Source: Caldithrix sp.
GTDB taxonomy: Bacteria > KSB1 > UBA2214 > DYKH01
Assembly: GCA_020722685.1 (NCBI GenBank)
Contig: DYKH01000004.1
Location: 54,909 to 100,485 of the forward strand
DNA length: 45,577 nt
Direction of reading: 5' to 3'
Position 1 is the first letter of the stretch. Each line of letters opens with the position of its first letter. The notes below the pieces were generated by a model. The model had not been told where the DNA came from and ran no database searches. It saw only the letters and a program-made list of their open reading frames with translations. Below are positions 1-10,386 of this stretch, one piece after another. The position numbers were made by a program, and so were the translations under genes.

Positions 1-3000
1 ACAACCACGTAAATGTACCAGTCGGTAACGCCGCCGGTCGGAACCGTCCCCTCGATGGAAGTTTTTACCTCTCTGATCACCAAATTACCTGGACTCTGGA
101 CTTTGACGGTGCGTGTCGTGTCACTCGCTTGAAAAGCGCGGAGTGTCATCACCGGCTTGCCGGTATTCTGCGATCGAGAGTTGACGATTTGCGCATAAAA
201 GGTTTCTCTTACCGGGTTGGCGGGAGCCTTCACCAGCACCCCGTGTCGCATCCATTTCGATTGATTCGCTCTCAAAGTATCGATAGTGGCAGTGAACCCG
301 TTAGGGAACGTAGAAAGTCCCTGCGGCGAGTAAATGCGAACCGTCGCCTGGCTAACTTGTTCTTGGCTGCCGGCGCCGACGTTCGCCACCCGCGCAAGGA
401 TATAGAATTCTTGATTCGTATTGACCAAGGTATCGTAGGGAACATCCACTCGCAGGCTGTCGATACGTATCTGTGCTGGATCTTGGATAGTGATGGTGCT
501 GGCGCCCGTGGTCTCGGTCAACACTCTGTCGCTATTGATCTCTACGGCGGTAATTTGGGGAGCAATCGTACAGGGTCCTGCGGTTACCAAAGTATCAACA
601 GCTTGAATGGTAAAAATCAGACTGTCAGCAGCATTCGGGAGCAAGTCCAAGCCACCGCTCCCTGCCAAAACAGAGGGCGGCGTCACTTGAAAGTGCACCT
701 TGCCTTTGGTAAAGTCAAGCTGGGTTTTGCTACTATCCGTTGCCAAACGAAGGGTGCTGCCGCCCTCGTTCCTAAGATGGACTGCTACGTTCCACGGCGC
801 ATCCTGTCCGCGCGTCACCGAGTTTTGGCTGGAGTGAAGCTTGACCACCCGCAATTGCGCCGGCGACTGCACCGCCAGTGACGCGGACGTCTGGCCCGAG
901 GGATGCCGCGATGTCTGGGTCGAATCGGTGGTAAAAATGGTACCGCGAACGCTAACCTGACCATACGGGACTGTAGCGTCCACAGAGTCGACCCGAACGC
1001 GCAGCACATTCGAGGAGCCGCTGCGCACGTAGAAGCTGCCGCCGACCAAGGTATCCGGAATCACGACGACAAATTTGTTCGACACATCAATCGTGTTGGA
1101 AAAGAATGCCACCTTTGCGCTGTCCAACCGCAGGCTGCTGGCACCGTTGTTGGTCAAGCCGATGTGGATATGCCACGGTTTTATCTGCGGTGCAGTGACA
1201 GCGGAAACGTCGAAGGTGAGAGAGCTAATCGTCAACTCGCCCGGAGTTCCGACCGTCACGGGGCTGGAGGTCAGGGTCAGGGTCAAAGCATAAGGATTTC
1301 CGTTTTCCGATCCTGAAATGACGACTCGCGGCAAAAAGCTGCCGGTGTTAAAATTCGTAGGAATGTCCTTGGCGCGAAAATACAAGGTGGTAGTGCTATT
1401 GCCGGGCACGCTGACGCCGAGGGCCGGATCCAGAGTGGTGGAAAAAGTCCTGATCCCGTCACTAAACTCGAACTTGGTTTGATCGGCGTCCAGCTCCAAA
1501 GTGGATTGACCCGCGTTGTTCACAGCAATTTGAAAGCTGACGAATTGCTGCGGCGAAACATTGCCGGGATTGAGGCTTGCAGGGACGTAGGAAATAGAGG
1601 CTTTTGTTTGCACCGTCACCGAATCGGCAATGCCCGGCTCACTAAAATCCTCGTAGCTCAGGTTTCGATTCAGCTCAGTGACCCGCACATTTGCAAACAC
1701 ACCTAACTTGCCTAGAGCCGCGCCCATGGCGGTTGCAGGAAAAATGAGACTATCCTTTGCTCCGCCGGCCAAAATGTTTCCGCCGCTTCCCGCCAGAGAG
1801 GTCGGCTTACTGAAAGTATAATCAGTTTGCGGAACGCCGCGGAGCAACCTCAGCCAGGTGTTTTCGGAGGCCAGATCGATAGCGACGTCGGCACCGCCTC
1901 CTTCATTGCTCACCTCCACGGCAGCCCACCAATTGGGCACCACGCCAGCCGTAACCGTCTCGCGGGAGGCCCTGACAGCCGTGATGCGGAAATTTGAAGG
2001 ACTCTGCAAAGTAACCGTGGCCTTTGCTCCAGCCTGCGCAGCAATGTTCTTAGGCTGTGACGTGTTCAGAACGACATAATGAATTGCAGCATCCACGACG
2101 TTGGAGCCAAGGGTGGTACCGGTATGCTTGATGGTAAAGACCATCGTGTCCGCTTGCCCGCCTTTGAGATTGCTGCCCAGGTGTTTCAATTGCGCCGGTT
2201 TCTCGATCAAGAATCCTTGCGAATTGGAGAAGAACAAATCGCTTTGGTTGAAATCGATTTGCACTTCACTGCCGCCGTTGTTTCGCAGCGCCACCGCCAC
2301 TTGCCAATGATAGCTGGTATCGCCGACGGTCGCCGTCGGTTGCGAGGGAAGGATTTTCTGAATGACCAGATCATCCGGCGTTTGCACTTCGATGCCGCTT
2401 TGAATATTGCTCGCTTCGGAGGTGGTGTACAGCCCGGTGGTGGTTTCTACCCTGCCCCACAAGTAGATGCTGCCTATTGCGTTGCCAACTTGGTTGATGA
2501 TAAAGTCGATAAACTTGGTTTCCCCCTGATTGATATTGGTGCTGCCATCCGAGAAAGTGGTGGGCTGCTGAATGGCGTAGGTGGAGGTATAGTCATTGCC
2601 TCCGAATCTGAAGCGGATATACGTTTTGTTCGGCTCGAACGCCACGGTCAACGGGCTGCCGCCGGTGTTGCGCACGCCCATCCGCACCGTCCATGGAGCG
2701 GTTTGCCCCTGAGTGACGGTCGTTTGTGAAGGCGTCATTTCGGTGAGCACCAGCGCGGGATGCTCCCGACATTCAAAATTGGCGATCGGACTGACGACGG
2801 TAGTATCTTGCCCGATATTGGCGTCGTGGTAGGTAACCCGCTGTTGAATGCGGATGATCTCCAGCGGTGCATTATTAGCCGCCGTTATGTAATACTCCAC
2901 ATTCGATCTTGTTCCTCCTGTGATGGCGGCCGGATTGCTCGGCGCGGCGGTGGCGGTAAAATAACTGGAATAATCGGTCCCTTGGATGGAGGTAAAGACA

Positions 3001-6000
3001 AACTCGTTGGCGGCCAGCACGGCATCCGCCGATTCCAGCGGCAGCAAACCCAAATTGTTCTCCAGAGTAGTGGTAACCAGACCGGACAAACCCTGATCGA
3101 CGCTGGCGGGGACGTTGAAGCTTTCATAAACCAGATTGGCCTTTTCCTGAACCCGCCAATTATCCTTGATGTCCGTCGAGGCGTCGCTGACCGTTTGACT
3201 GGCCGCCAGGGCGGTTACACTGCCGTCGATGGTCACGGTTCCCAAGTCGGCATCGGGAAGGACCTGTACATTGAAGCTCAGAACGGCTACCGGGCTATCG
3301 GTGGTGATGTTGGTAATGCCGTCGGTTCTCGTCACGATAAATTTCGAATCAAGATTGTTGCTGTTTTGGCGGAAATGCAATTGCGCCTGCACGTTGGTCA
3401 GGGTTTGATTACCGATGTTTTGCACCTCCATAGTCACTGGGATGTTGAGCTGCCGACGACTCACGTTCGCGACTGCACTATTCACCCGATTGATGACAAT
3501 GGCGCTGACTTGAATAGGATTGCTGGTCTTGCTGACTCCTGAGGTAACGTCTTGCACGGTGATGGTCTGGGCGCCGCCGGTGCGCAAGGCAAAGCGGCTC
3601 CCGGCGTAGGAGACCTGACTTCGATTGGAAACGGTCGTGTCCGCCGGCAAGGTGGCCGAAGCGTCGATGCTGGAGAAACGCAAGGTGCCGGAATAGTCGG
3701 ATTTCTCGTTGCCAAAGGCGTCTTTTGCAGTCACGACCACCGGAGAAGAAAACGTTACGCCACTGACGACGCTGGTGGGCAGACCCGTCATGTCGAATTG
3801 GGCCAAAGCGGCGGCTAATACCGTGATGGTCGGCGTGGTCACCGGCGTTATTCCGGCAGCGGTGCCTCGCAGGATAACGGGCTCCCGCTTGACCAAGGTC
3901 TGATAGGCGGTTCCCGTGCCGTTGACCACCGAAATATTGTTCAAGGTAGGCGGAAGGCCGTTAGGGGCCGGGTTGCCACCGGAGGCGGCGTCCACGACAA
4001 TCGTACCCGAGGCCGGATTATTGAAGCTGTCCTTTACGTTGGTGGCTTGCAGGGGGAACTGCGTCCCGGCGGTTTGCGTGGCGCCAACTTGCAACTGAAA
4101 GGAAGCGATGGCTGCGCTTTTTACCTGCACCGGCAAGCTGCGCTGAGTGACAGTGCCGCTGACGGCCGTTATGGTCTGAGATCCGGCGGTGCGCAATTTA
4201 AAGTCCGAGCCGGCAAAAGTGTGGGCGCCGTTCTCGCTGCCGTTGAATTGAAAGGGATTGGTCGAATTAAAAGTCAGTTGGTACTGCGCCGACGAGGTGG
4301 TGAAATACAGCGGCCCGGCAAAGTCGGTCTTGACGTTCCGCCAGGCATCCAGCATCGTCACGGTTATCGGGCTGCTGAACGATAATCCGGCGGTCACCGT
4401 ATCCGGCGGCGCGCTGACATCGATGGCGACAAAAGCACCCGGCAGCACGTTGACAACCACGGAATCCACGGCCACGCCACTCTCCGCTTTCAGGTTAACG
4501 CCGCTTTCCGCGCGATACAATTTTTGTTTCGCCTTGCCGCTGCCGTTCACCACTTCGATGTGGTTGAGCACGGGCAGGGTATGGCCGTCCGGGGCGACAT
4601 GCGCACCGCCATCTGCGAACGAAAGCGCAATCAAGCCACTGGTGGGGTTGCCGCTGCTATCGCGGGCATTGGTGACAAAGACGGAGAAGGTATCGCCGGC
4701 AGCAGGGGTGAGCGTTCGTGCGCTCAAGTCAAAGCTGGCAATGTTGCCCGCCGAGACGACGATATTGTTGCTGGTCCTTGAGACCGCCAACGTTTTGACC
4801 TGAAAAGTTTGCTGGCCGGTGGTATTGAATTTGAAATGCCGTCCGGGGAACTTGTGTACGCCGCTGTCGGCCGCCGTAAAATGGTAAGTACTGTCGGTTA
4901 GGTTATAGCTAAAGACTGCAGCAGAATCGGTGCTGCTGGTGAACCAAACCGAATCGGCATAGTCCGTCTTGCGGTTCGCAAATGCGTCCTTTGCTTCCAC
5001 CCTAACGCTATCCAAGCCGAAATCTTGTCCGGCCAAAACGGCAGGTGGATAGCCGCTCAGATCGAATTCGTAGAGCGTGCCGGGCGCCACAGAAAAGGCT
5101 GCTGGCTCCACGATCACGCTTCCGGCCGCGGCGCGTAAGGTTACCGACTTTTCTGCCTTGTATAAACGAATAGTATTTGCGCCTGCGCCGTTAGCCACGT
5201 TAATGTCTGGCAGAAACGGCAATGTTCCATCCGGAGCGGCATGGTTTTCACCGTCCGCAAAAGCCAACGTCACAGTGCCGTCGGTCAGATTGCCGGCAGC
5301 ATCTCTGGCGTTTGAGATGGTTACCGTAATGGGCTGATTAACTTTTGGTGAGGCTCCGATAACAATGTCAAAAGTATCTATCGGTCCTTTAGTGACTTGT
5401 ATAACCTCAGTAGTATCGGAACGAGTGCCGTCCGTGACCCTAATGGTTTGGGGGCCAGCAGTTCGAAGAATGAAGCCTGGCCCGGGAAATGAATGCGTGC
5501 CTTGATCAGTGGCTGCGACGAATCTATAGCCAGTCGGCAATTGAGCTGAGGGATCGCTGCTGACGAAATAAACGGAATCCCGATAGCCACCATAGATGTT
5601 TTTGTAGGCATCGTAAGCTGTTACACTAATAGAACTGATAAATGGAGTCCCTGCTTGCGTCGTGCTTGGCTCTCCTGAGATGCCAATCTTTTCACCTTTG
5701 CCAGTGTTGGATACTGTAAAGGCTCTTGTTCTCCGTGAAAAAGGTGGCACTACTCCAGCAGTGGCAGCCGCTCGTAATCGCACATCTTGTTCGGCTTTGT
5801 ACAAAGTCTGCAAAGCGCTCCCTTGACCGTTTGTGACAACAATATCGTTAAATATCGGGGAAGTTCCATCAGGTGCAATACCTCCTTTAGAAGCAGCACT
5901 AACCTCCAGAATGCCTGACGAAAGTTTACCATTTGCATCGCGAGCCTCTATAACGCTAAAATAAAACGCTTGTCCTGCTTTTTGAGTACCCGGATGAGCA

Positions 6001-6540
6001 CTATCTGGAAAAGCAAAACTCATGATCGGGCCCACGATGTCAAACGGCGAAGAATTTCCCCAATCAATGTCACCATCGGCATTTGTCAACGTGCGCACTT
6101 TCAGTCTAATATCAGTTGTCGGCGAGCTTGGATTAACAATTATGGCGAGATTTAAGCTCACGCTATCTTGATCTACTGGAACAGCATTGCCAGTGCCATC
6201 CCGCGCACAGGTGACGGTGTCCTCCCCTGTGGCTACAGCGGTGTCTATAGCGATCGAAGTGAATCCCCCATTCATGATCATAGTGTTCCCGGAAGAAGCG
6301 CTGACGACATTGCCCAGATCGAAGGTGGAAGGAAAGATAACTTGGATTTTGCCGTCTGGCGGAATTCCCCCACCTGAGTGGGAGGTTTTGAACTTGATCG
6401 TATAAAGCGTAGCAGCCCCAGCCGAATTGTTTTGCGGTTGAGCAACTACGTACGGCATCTCCTGAGCAATGAGCAAAGCAGGAGCCATTAAGACAAGAAC
6501 AAAAACAGCTATTTTAAAGCCAATACTGCGCAAATTCATG
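1..6540 (-). CDS. Giant secreted multi-domain Ig-like/CARDB-like repeat protein (partial, frameshifted signal peptide)
   Basis: One minus-strand frame appears open from about 6488 to the left edge, giving more than 2,160 residues without a natural end. The first ~125 residues form a beta-rich domain also seen in the preceding gene. Residues ~130-1000 alternate two ~100-residue repeat types, about four of each. One type carries DAF-N and a HxFPG-F motif, like filamin/invasin-type Ig folds; the other carries an APDG motif. From about 3480 down to the edge at least ten ~150-residue units read like CARDB domains, with repeated V-NNGG-type turns. The good start is ATG at 6540, whose frame begins MNLRSIGFKIAVFVLVLMAP. 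It must shift by one base near 6478-6486 to join the long frame, and the joined version is a textbook signal peptide ending near IAQE. Without the shift the long frame starts at an internal ATG at 6458 with no signal peptide. A surface adhesin or extracellular matrix role is inferred; the C-terminus and any sorting signal are outside the window. Confidence 0.8.
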
Positions 6541-6555
6541 CCTGCTACAAATGGA

Positions 6556-7032
6556 TCACTTTACAATGCTTGCTTTCAGCTCTGCGATGCCGGAATTGAA
6601 TTTCTTCTTCAACACCGGCGCATTGGCGCTGCGGATGATAATGCCAAACTCATAATTCGGGGCCATTTCTCGGGGATTGATGATGCTGGCGAGCAGCAGA
6701 TCGACCGTACGGCCTTTGGGCACCACACTTCCCATGCCGCTCCGCTTCACTCTCACCGTATCATTCTTCACTGCGACGGAAAATCCGCCGTTGATGGCCC
6801 GCGAATCGGCCAAGACCGTTTTCGACAAGATAAAATAGGAAGGAAAAACGATATCGATTTCCGCGTTCGGCAGAAGGTCCTGCTCGGTGGTAAACATAAA
6901 CTGGTAGGCGGCAGCAGTACGAGGAGTCGTCTGCGTGGCTTTTACGGAAATGATTTCCTGCGCCCAACCGGAACTCGCGCCCAATAGCAGGGCAAACAAC
7001 AGCCAGGAATATGGAATGAGCTTGAGCCTCAT
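6556..7032 (-). CDS. Small secreted protein homologous to the N-terminal domain of the giant protein
   Basis: This 158-residue protein has a clear signal peptide (hydrophobic stretch LLFALLLGASSGWAQ, cleavage likely after WAQ) and no further membrane segment. The mature part is predicted beta-rich. It shares an ordered set of features with the first domain of the next gene: an aromatic/F-T strand, a D-x-VFPS motif near the middle, an I/M-NGGF motif, a DTV-V strand and a LxxA-IxNP motif. I read it as a stand-alone copy of the same domain, probably a secreted or surface structural component. Only 15 nt separate its stop from the ATG of the giant gene, so the two are likely cotranscribed. I recognise no named family. 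Confidence 0.75.
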   Translation of the reverse strand: MRLKLIPYSWLLFALLLGASSGWAQEIISVKATQTTPRTAAAYQFMFTTEQDLLPNAEIDIVFPSYFILSKTVLADSRAINGGFSVAVKNDTVRVKRSGMGSVVPKGRTVDLLLASIINPREMAPNYEFGIIIRSANAPVLKKKFNSGIAELKASIVK

Positions 7033-7072
7033 AATGCGAATCTCACCATAGCAAGAGCTGAATAGCCAAACC

Positions 7073-7111
7073 AGAAGACCTGTGGGGTCTTGAAAACCTC
7101 ACAGGTCTTCT
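7073..7111. repeat. Long intergenic palindrome, family A copy 1
   Basis: Arms of about 15 nt (AGAAGACCTGTGGGG and CCTCACAGGTCTTCT, one mismatch) surround a short A/T-rich centre, between the TPR gene at 7681-8817 and the small secreted gene. The centre resembles the palindromes at 10316 and 16798. It could form a strong RNA hairpin, but no T-run follows on the minus strand, so it is not a typical intrinsic terminator. Confidence 0.75.
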
Positions 7112-7680
7112 GCTTTGAGCAAAAGTGTTTCAGGATTATTTGCCAATGTCCAAAAGCGAAACAAACTAAACTGAAAACCTTTATAATTGAAGCATTCTTC
7201 ATGCTCACCGGTTAAGAGCAAACATTATACCATCCACTCTGCACATTTCCCTTCCACCGCGACGATGTTTGGCCTCTTCGCTTTAGATCAATGCTAGAAA
7301 ATTTCCGAGGAGGGGCTTTAGCGACATGATGCACATTTCATAACAACCGAATGCCTAACGCTCTTTCCGTAGAATTGCTTTTGCCTAATCAGTCGGCTTC
7401 TTTTTCGAGGGTATAGGGGGACTTGCCACTTGCAGTTCAACATTCTCAGGGCCGATTTGGCGGAACGGTTCATTAATAGCTGATTAGCCCGGCTGCAACT
7501 TGGATTGAAATCGGCATCGGAAAACGGACGCCCATACCGGAAATTGAAGCCCATTGGGCAATTGCCATTTTGCCCTCCAAATTAACCAAATCAGTAATAC
7601 CAGGTTGTAATCGTGCTCACAACCGTGTGGATTGTCGAGCTCCGACGCCGACACGCTGCACGGCACAAACTCGTGCCACG
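7112..7680. other. Gene-poor gap of about 570 bp
   Basis: No convincing gene is seen on either strand. Two short minus-strand frames (7318-7554 and 7484-7666) overlap each other, have no protein character I recognise and look spurious. A TATAAT hexamer lies on the minus strand at 7224-7229, about 190 nt upstream of the small secreted gene, but I find no good -35 partner. The gap could hold a long leader or degenerate repeat material. Confidence 0.5.
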
Positions 7681-8817
7681 TTATTTCAGAATAGCTCGCA
7701 AAAGGATGAGGAAACCGCGGCTGTCGTTCTCCAACAGCTTGAGGCTTTTCTTCGCCTTTTCAAAGGCCGGATTGATTTTGATCGCCTCGCGGAACTCCTC
7801 GGTTGCTTTGATAAAGTAATGCCAGCCATTGATCAAATAGGCTGTTCCCAAACTCCGGCGCAGATCCGCATAGTGGGGATTCTGGGCGACGGTCTTTTCA
7901 ATCGTCTTGATATAGTGTGTCAGAGTGCGATTATCCTTGCCAAGACCGGCAAACATGAACTTGAGATAGAACTCACCATCGGTCATGGCGTTCTTGGCCG
8001 CCTGAAAGGGAGGCTGGTACGCCTGTTCGAATTCAGCAATAGCCTCTTCCAGTTGCTTATTTCCCTCTAATTTCTCAAATCCCGCTTGCATGATATTACG
8101 CTGGTAATCTGCGGACAGGGCCATGGCGCGCCGCAGATGCTCCACCCCCTTTTTCACTCTTTCAATGGGCGGCTCCAGGTCGGACTGCCGCGGCGCTTTT
8201 GCAGCGCTCTGGATCAGACACAAGCCGAGGGTAAAGTGCGCTTCATGGTAAGAGTCGTTCAGCCGTATGGCTTTCCTGAACGAGGAAATCGCCAGCGCTG
8301 GCCGCTCCATGCGCCAATAGATCTTTCCCAATAACAGATGGATGTCCGGATAGTCCGGCGTGTGTTCGATGGCGACAAGTAAGTTTTCCAAGGCGTTCTG
8401 ATAATCGCCCTTTTGAAAAAAAGCTCGCGACAGATTATAGAAACAGTCGTGCTGAGCCGAATCCAGCCTTAGAGCCAAGCCAAAATACTCGATGGCCTCT
8501 TCGTAAAATCCTTTTTCGAGAAACAGATTGGCCATTTTCTTGAGGGCAGCCGGTTGTCTGGAAACGCGAACCTTGTTTGCCACAAAGAACAACAATTCCA
8601 AGTCAGAAAGAACCAGATCGTGGAAATGCTGAACCTCCTCCCTCACCTGTGCCGCCGGCGCCTGAGCGTCAATACTGTTTTCACGTTTGTCAATGAGACG
8701 ACCCCCATCAAAGACGCTCGCACTTACCCTGCGGTTTTCGGCAACATAGCTCGTTTGCAAATGCAGCTTGCGCTTGCCCACCCGAATATCACTGTTCAGC
8801 CCATAGTCGTCGGTCAT
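7681..8817 (-). CDS. TPR-repeat protein, cytoplasmic
   Basis: The protein has 378 residues and no signal peptide. An N-terminal ~90-residue region, rich in beta-strand pattern, precedes several tetratricopeptide repeats. Clear ones begin near residue 90 (FLEKGFYEEAIEYFGLAL) and continue through about residue 200 with the usual A, G, Y, A spacing. Another pair lies near the C-terminus, around NPHYADLRRSLGTAYLINGW. TPR domains are protein-interaction scaffolds, so the specific partner is unknown. It starts 18 nt after the fmdB-like gene and so probably sits at the end of that operon. The N-terminal part may be a separate domain that I cannot name. Confidence 0.75.
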   Translation of the reverse strand: MTDDYGLNSDIRVGKRKLHLQTSYVAENRRVSASVFDGGRLIDKRENSIDAQAPAAQVREEVQHFHDLVLSDLELLFFVANKVRVSRQPAALKKMANLFLEKGFYEEAIEYFGLALRLDSAQHDCFYNLSRAFFQKGDYQNALENLLVAIEHTPDYPDIHLLLGKIYWRMERPALAISSFRKAIRLNDSYHEAHFTLGLCLIQSAAKAPRQSDLEPPIERVKKGVEHLRRAMALSADYQRNIMQAGFEKLEGNKQLEEAIAEFEQAYQPPFQAAKNAMTDGEFYLKFMFAGLGKDNRTLTHYIKTIEKTVAQNPHYADLRRSLGTAYLINGWHYFIKATEEFREAIKINPAFEKAKKSLKLLENDSRGFLILLRAILK

Positions 8818-8835
8818 GGATAATCGTGCTCGTGG

Positions 8836-9084
8836 TCAGTCTTTCTTCGTATCGTCCCCTTTTTTTGATTCCGGCCTGGGGGTGCTGGGGGACAAAGATT
8901 TGTTCTTGTAATCGGTCAAATAGAAACCCGATCCCTTGAAAATGAGACCGCTACCTCCATTGATCATCCGCTTCACTTGCTTCTTGGAACATTTAGGACA
9001 AATTTCGACAGGTTCCGCTTTGATACTCTGGAACTTTTCAAATGTATGCCCGCAGGAAGCACATCGGTATTCGTAGGTTGGCAT
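8836..9084 (-). CDS. FmdB-family zinc-ribbon protein
   Basis: An 82-residue protein begins MPTYEYRCASCGHTFEKFQ, the signature of the FmdB/CxxC_CXXC_SSSS regulatory family. Two CxxC pairs (Cys8/Cys11 and Cys29/Cys32) should bind one zinc. The middle shows the usual GGSGLIFKGSGFYLTDYK segment, and the tail is short, charged and lysine-rich. Family members are common and small, and their role is not firmly established; some regulate amidase/formamidase genes. It lies 12 nt after the aminotransferase gene and just before the TPR gene, consistent with a shared transcript. Confidence 0.9.
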   Translation of the reverse strand: MPTYEYRCASCGHTFEKFQSIKAEPVEICPKCSKKQVKRMINGGSGLIFKGSGFYLTDYKNKSLSPSTPRPESKKGDDTKKD

Positions 9085-9096
9085 TTGAACTTTACC

Positions 9097-10290
9097 TTAT
9101 AAAAGAGACTTCAATCCATTCTCGATTCTATCCAAAGCTTTTTCCAAAACAACCATAGAAGTGGCAAACGACAAGCGCGCATGGGCATCCATACCAAAGG
9201 CCGATCCGGGAACGATGGCGACGCCGAAATCCTCCAGGAGATAGGCACACAAGTCGACCGAATTCCGGATGTGTTTGCCGTTCATGCTCCGACCATAATA
9301 GGACGACAAGTTGGGAAAAGCGTAAAAGGCGCCCTGAGGTAGGATGCATCGGACCTCGGGCATGGCATTCAGCCGCTGATGCACGTAATTGCGTCTTTCC
9401 GTGAAAGCGGCCCGCATCTCGGCAATGAACTGCTTCTGCCCCAGCATGGCCGTCAATGCGGCGCTCTGGGAAATGGAAGTCGGATTGGAGGTGCTGTGAC
9501 CTTGATAATTCTTTACCGCCGCGGCAACGTCCTGATGCGCGGCCAAGAAGCCGATGCGCCAGCCGGTCATGGCAAAGGTTTTTGATACGCCGTTGACCAG
9601 CAGCAACTGATCGCGAATTTCCGCGAACTGCGCCAAACTGGTGAATCTGGCGTCGTCGAACACGATCTTGTCGTAAATCTCATCGGAGAGAACCATGATG
9701 CCGCTATCGCGGATGACGCTCGCAAGGGCGCTCAACTCCTCCTCACTGTAGACAGCGCCGGACGGATTACTGGGGCTATTCAGAATCAACAACCTGCTTC
9801 GGCTGGTGATGGCAGCTTTGAGTTGGGCGGCGGATATTTTCAAATTACTGCGCTCGTCCGTTTCCATATATTTGATGGTCGCGCCTGCCAGCTTGATTTG
9901 CTCCGGATAGCTCACCCAATAGGGCGCCGGCAACAATACCTCGTCGCCCGGATTGCAGACCGCCAAAATCCCCTGATAAACCGCGTGCTTGGCGCCGCAG
10001 GTGACGACGATCTGGGACGGCTGGTAGTCGGCTGCGTATTCCTCCTTCAGCCAGCGACAAATAGCCTCTCTCAGCTCTGCGGTTCCCTCCGCAGCGGTGT
10101 ATTTGGTAAAGCCTCTTTGGATCGCCGAAATGGCCGCGTCTTTGATGTGTTGGGGAGTATCGAAATCCGGCTCGCCGGCGCCGAGAGCGACCACGTCTTT
10201 GCCCTCTCGTTTGAGCCGGGCCATCAGTCCGCTGAGCGCCACGGTCTGCGACTCGCTGATTTGTGACAAGCGCTGGGAAATTTGAACCAT
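9097..10290 (-). CDS. aspC: Pyridoxal-phosphate aminotransferase, class I (aspartate-type)
   Basis: At 397 residues this is full length for a fold-type I aminotransferase of the Igamma aspartate/aromatic group. Visible motifs are GAGEPDFDTP near residue 37, TKYTAAEGTAELR near 62, NSPSNPSGAVY near 171, SDEIYDKIVF near 202, and the Schiff-base lysine in SKTFAMTGWRIGF (Lys237). It should interconvert aspartate and oxaloacetate with 2-oxoglutarate/glutamate in the cytoplasm; prephenate or other amino acids are possible alternative substrates. A good ribosome site (GGAG) lies 7-8 nt upstream of the ATG. It is separated from pta by ~96 bp holding a perfect palindrome, so it may have its own promoter. 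Confidence 0.9.
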   Translation of the reverse strand: MVQISQRLSQISESQTVALSGLMARLKREGKDVVALGAGEPDFDTPQHIKDAAISAIQRGFTKYTAAEGTAELREAICRWLKEEYAADYQPSQIVVTCGAKHAVYQGILAVCNPGDEVLLPAPYWVSYPEQIKLAGATIKYMETDERSNLKISAAQLKAAITSRSRLLILNSPSNPSGAVYSEEELSALASVIRDSGIMVLSDEIYDKIVFDDARFTSLAQFAEIRDQLLLVNGVSKTFAMTGWRIGFLAAHQDVAAAVKNYQGHSTSNPTSISQSAALTAMLGQKQFIAEMRAAFTERRNYVHQRLNAMPEVRCILPQGAFYAFPNLSSYYGRSMNGKHIRNSVDLCAYLLEDFGVAIVPGSAFGMDAHARLSFATSMVVLEKALDRIENGLKSLL

Positions 10291-10315
10291 CTATTTCTCC
10301 AATAACGAACGCCTA

Positions 10316-10346
10316 ACTCTGACAGGGTTCAGAACCCTGTCAGAGT
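10316..10346. repeat. Perfect intergenic palindrome, family A copy 2
   Basis: Two perfect 15-nt arms (ACTCTGACAGGGTTC and its complement) flank a single base, between pta and the aminotransferase gene. It belongs to a CTGACAGG...CCTGTCAG type of dispersed palindrome also seen at 7073 and 16798. No T-tract follows in the direction of the genes, so a repeat or mRNA-stabilising hairpin is more likely than a classical terminator. Confidence 0.85.
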
Positions 10347-10386
10347 GCTAATTTGCTCCGAATAACGCTAATATGCACTACCAAAG

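Noticed and set aside
129..6405. Many plus-strand frames of 60-260 residues across the left 6.4 kb
   Set aside because: They are antisense shadows of the giant minus-strand gene, with compositions rich in Arg/His/Leu and no signal or domain logic.
7318..7666. Two short overlapping minus-strand frames (78 and 60 residues)
   Set aside because: They overlap each other in different frames and have no recognisable fold, ribosome site or family.
10316..10355. GAGTGCTAA next to the palindrome, resembling half of a CIRCE element
   Set aside because: Only one arm is present; the second TTAGCACTC at the proper spacing is missing, and the neighbours are not heat-shock genes.
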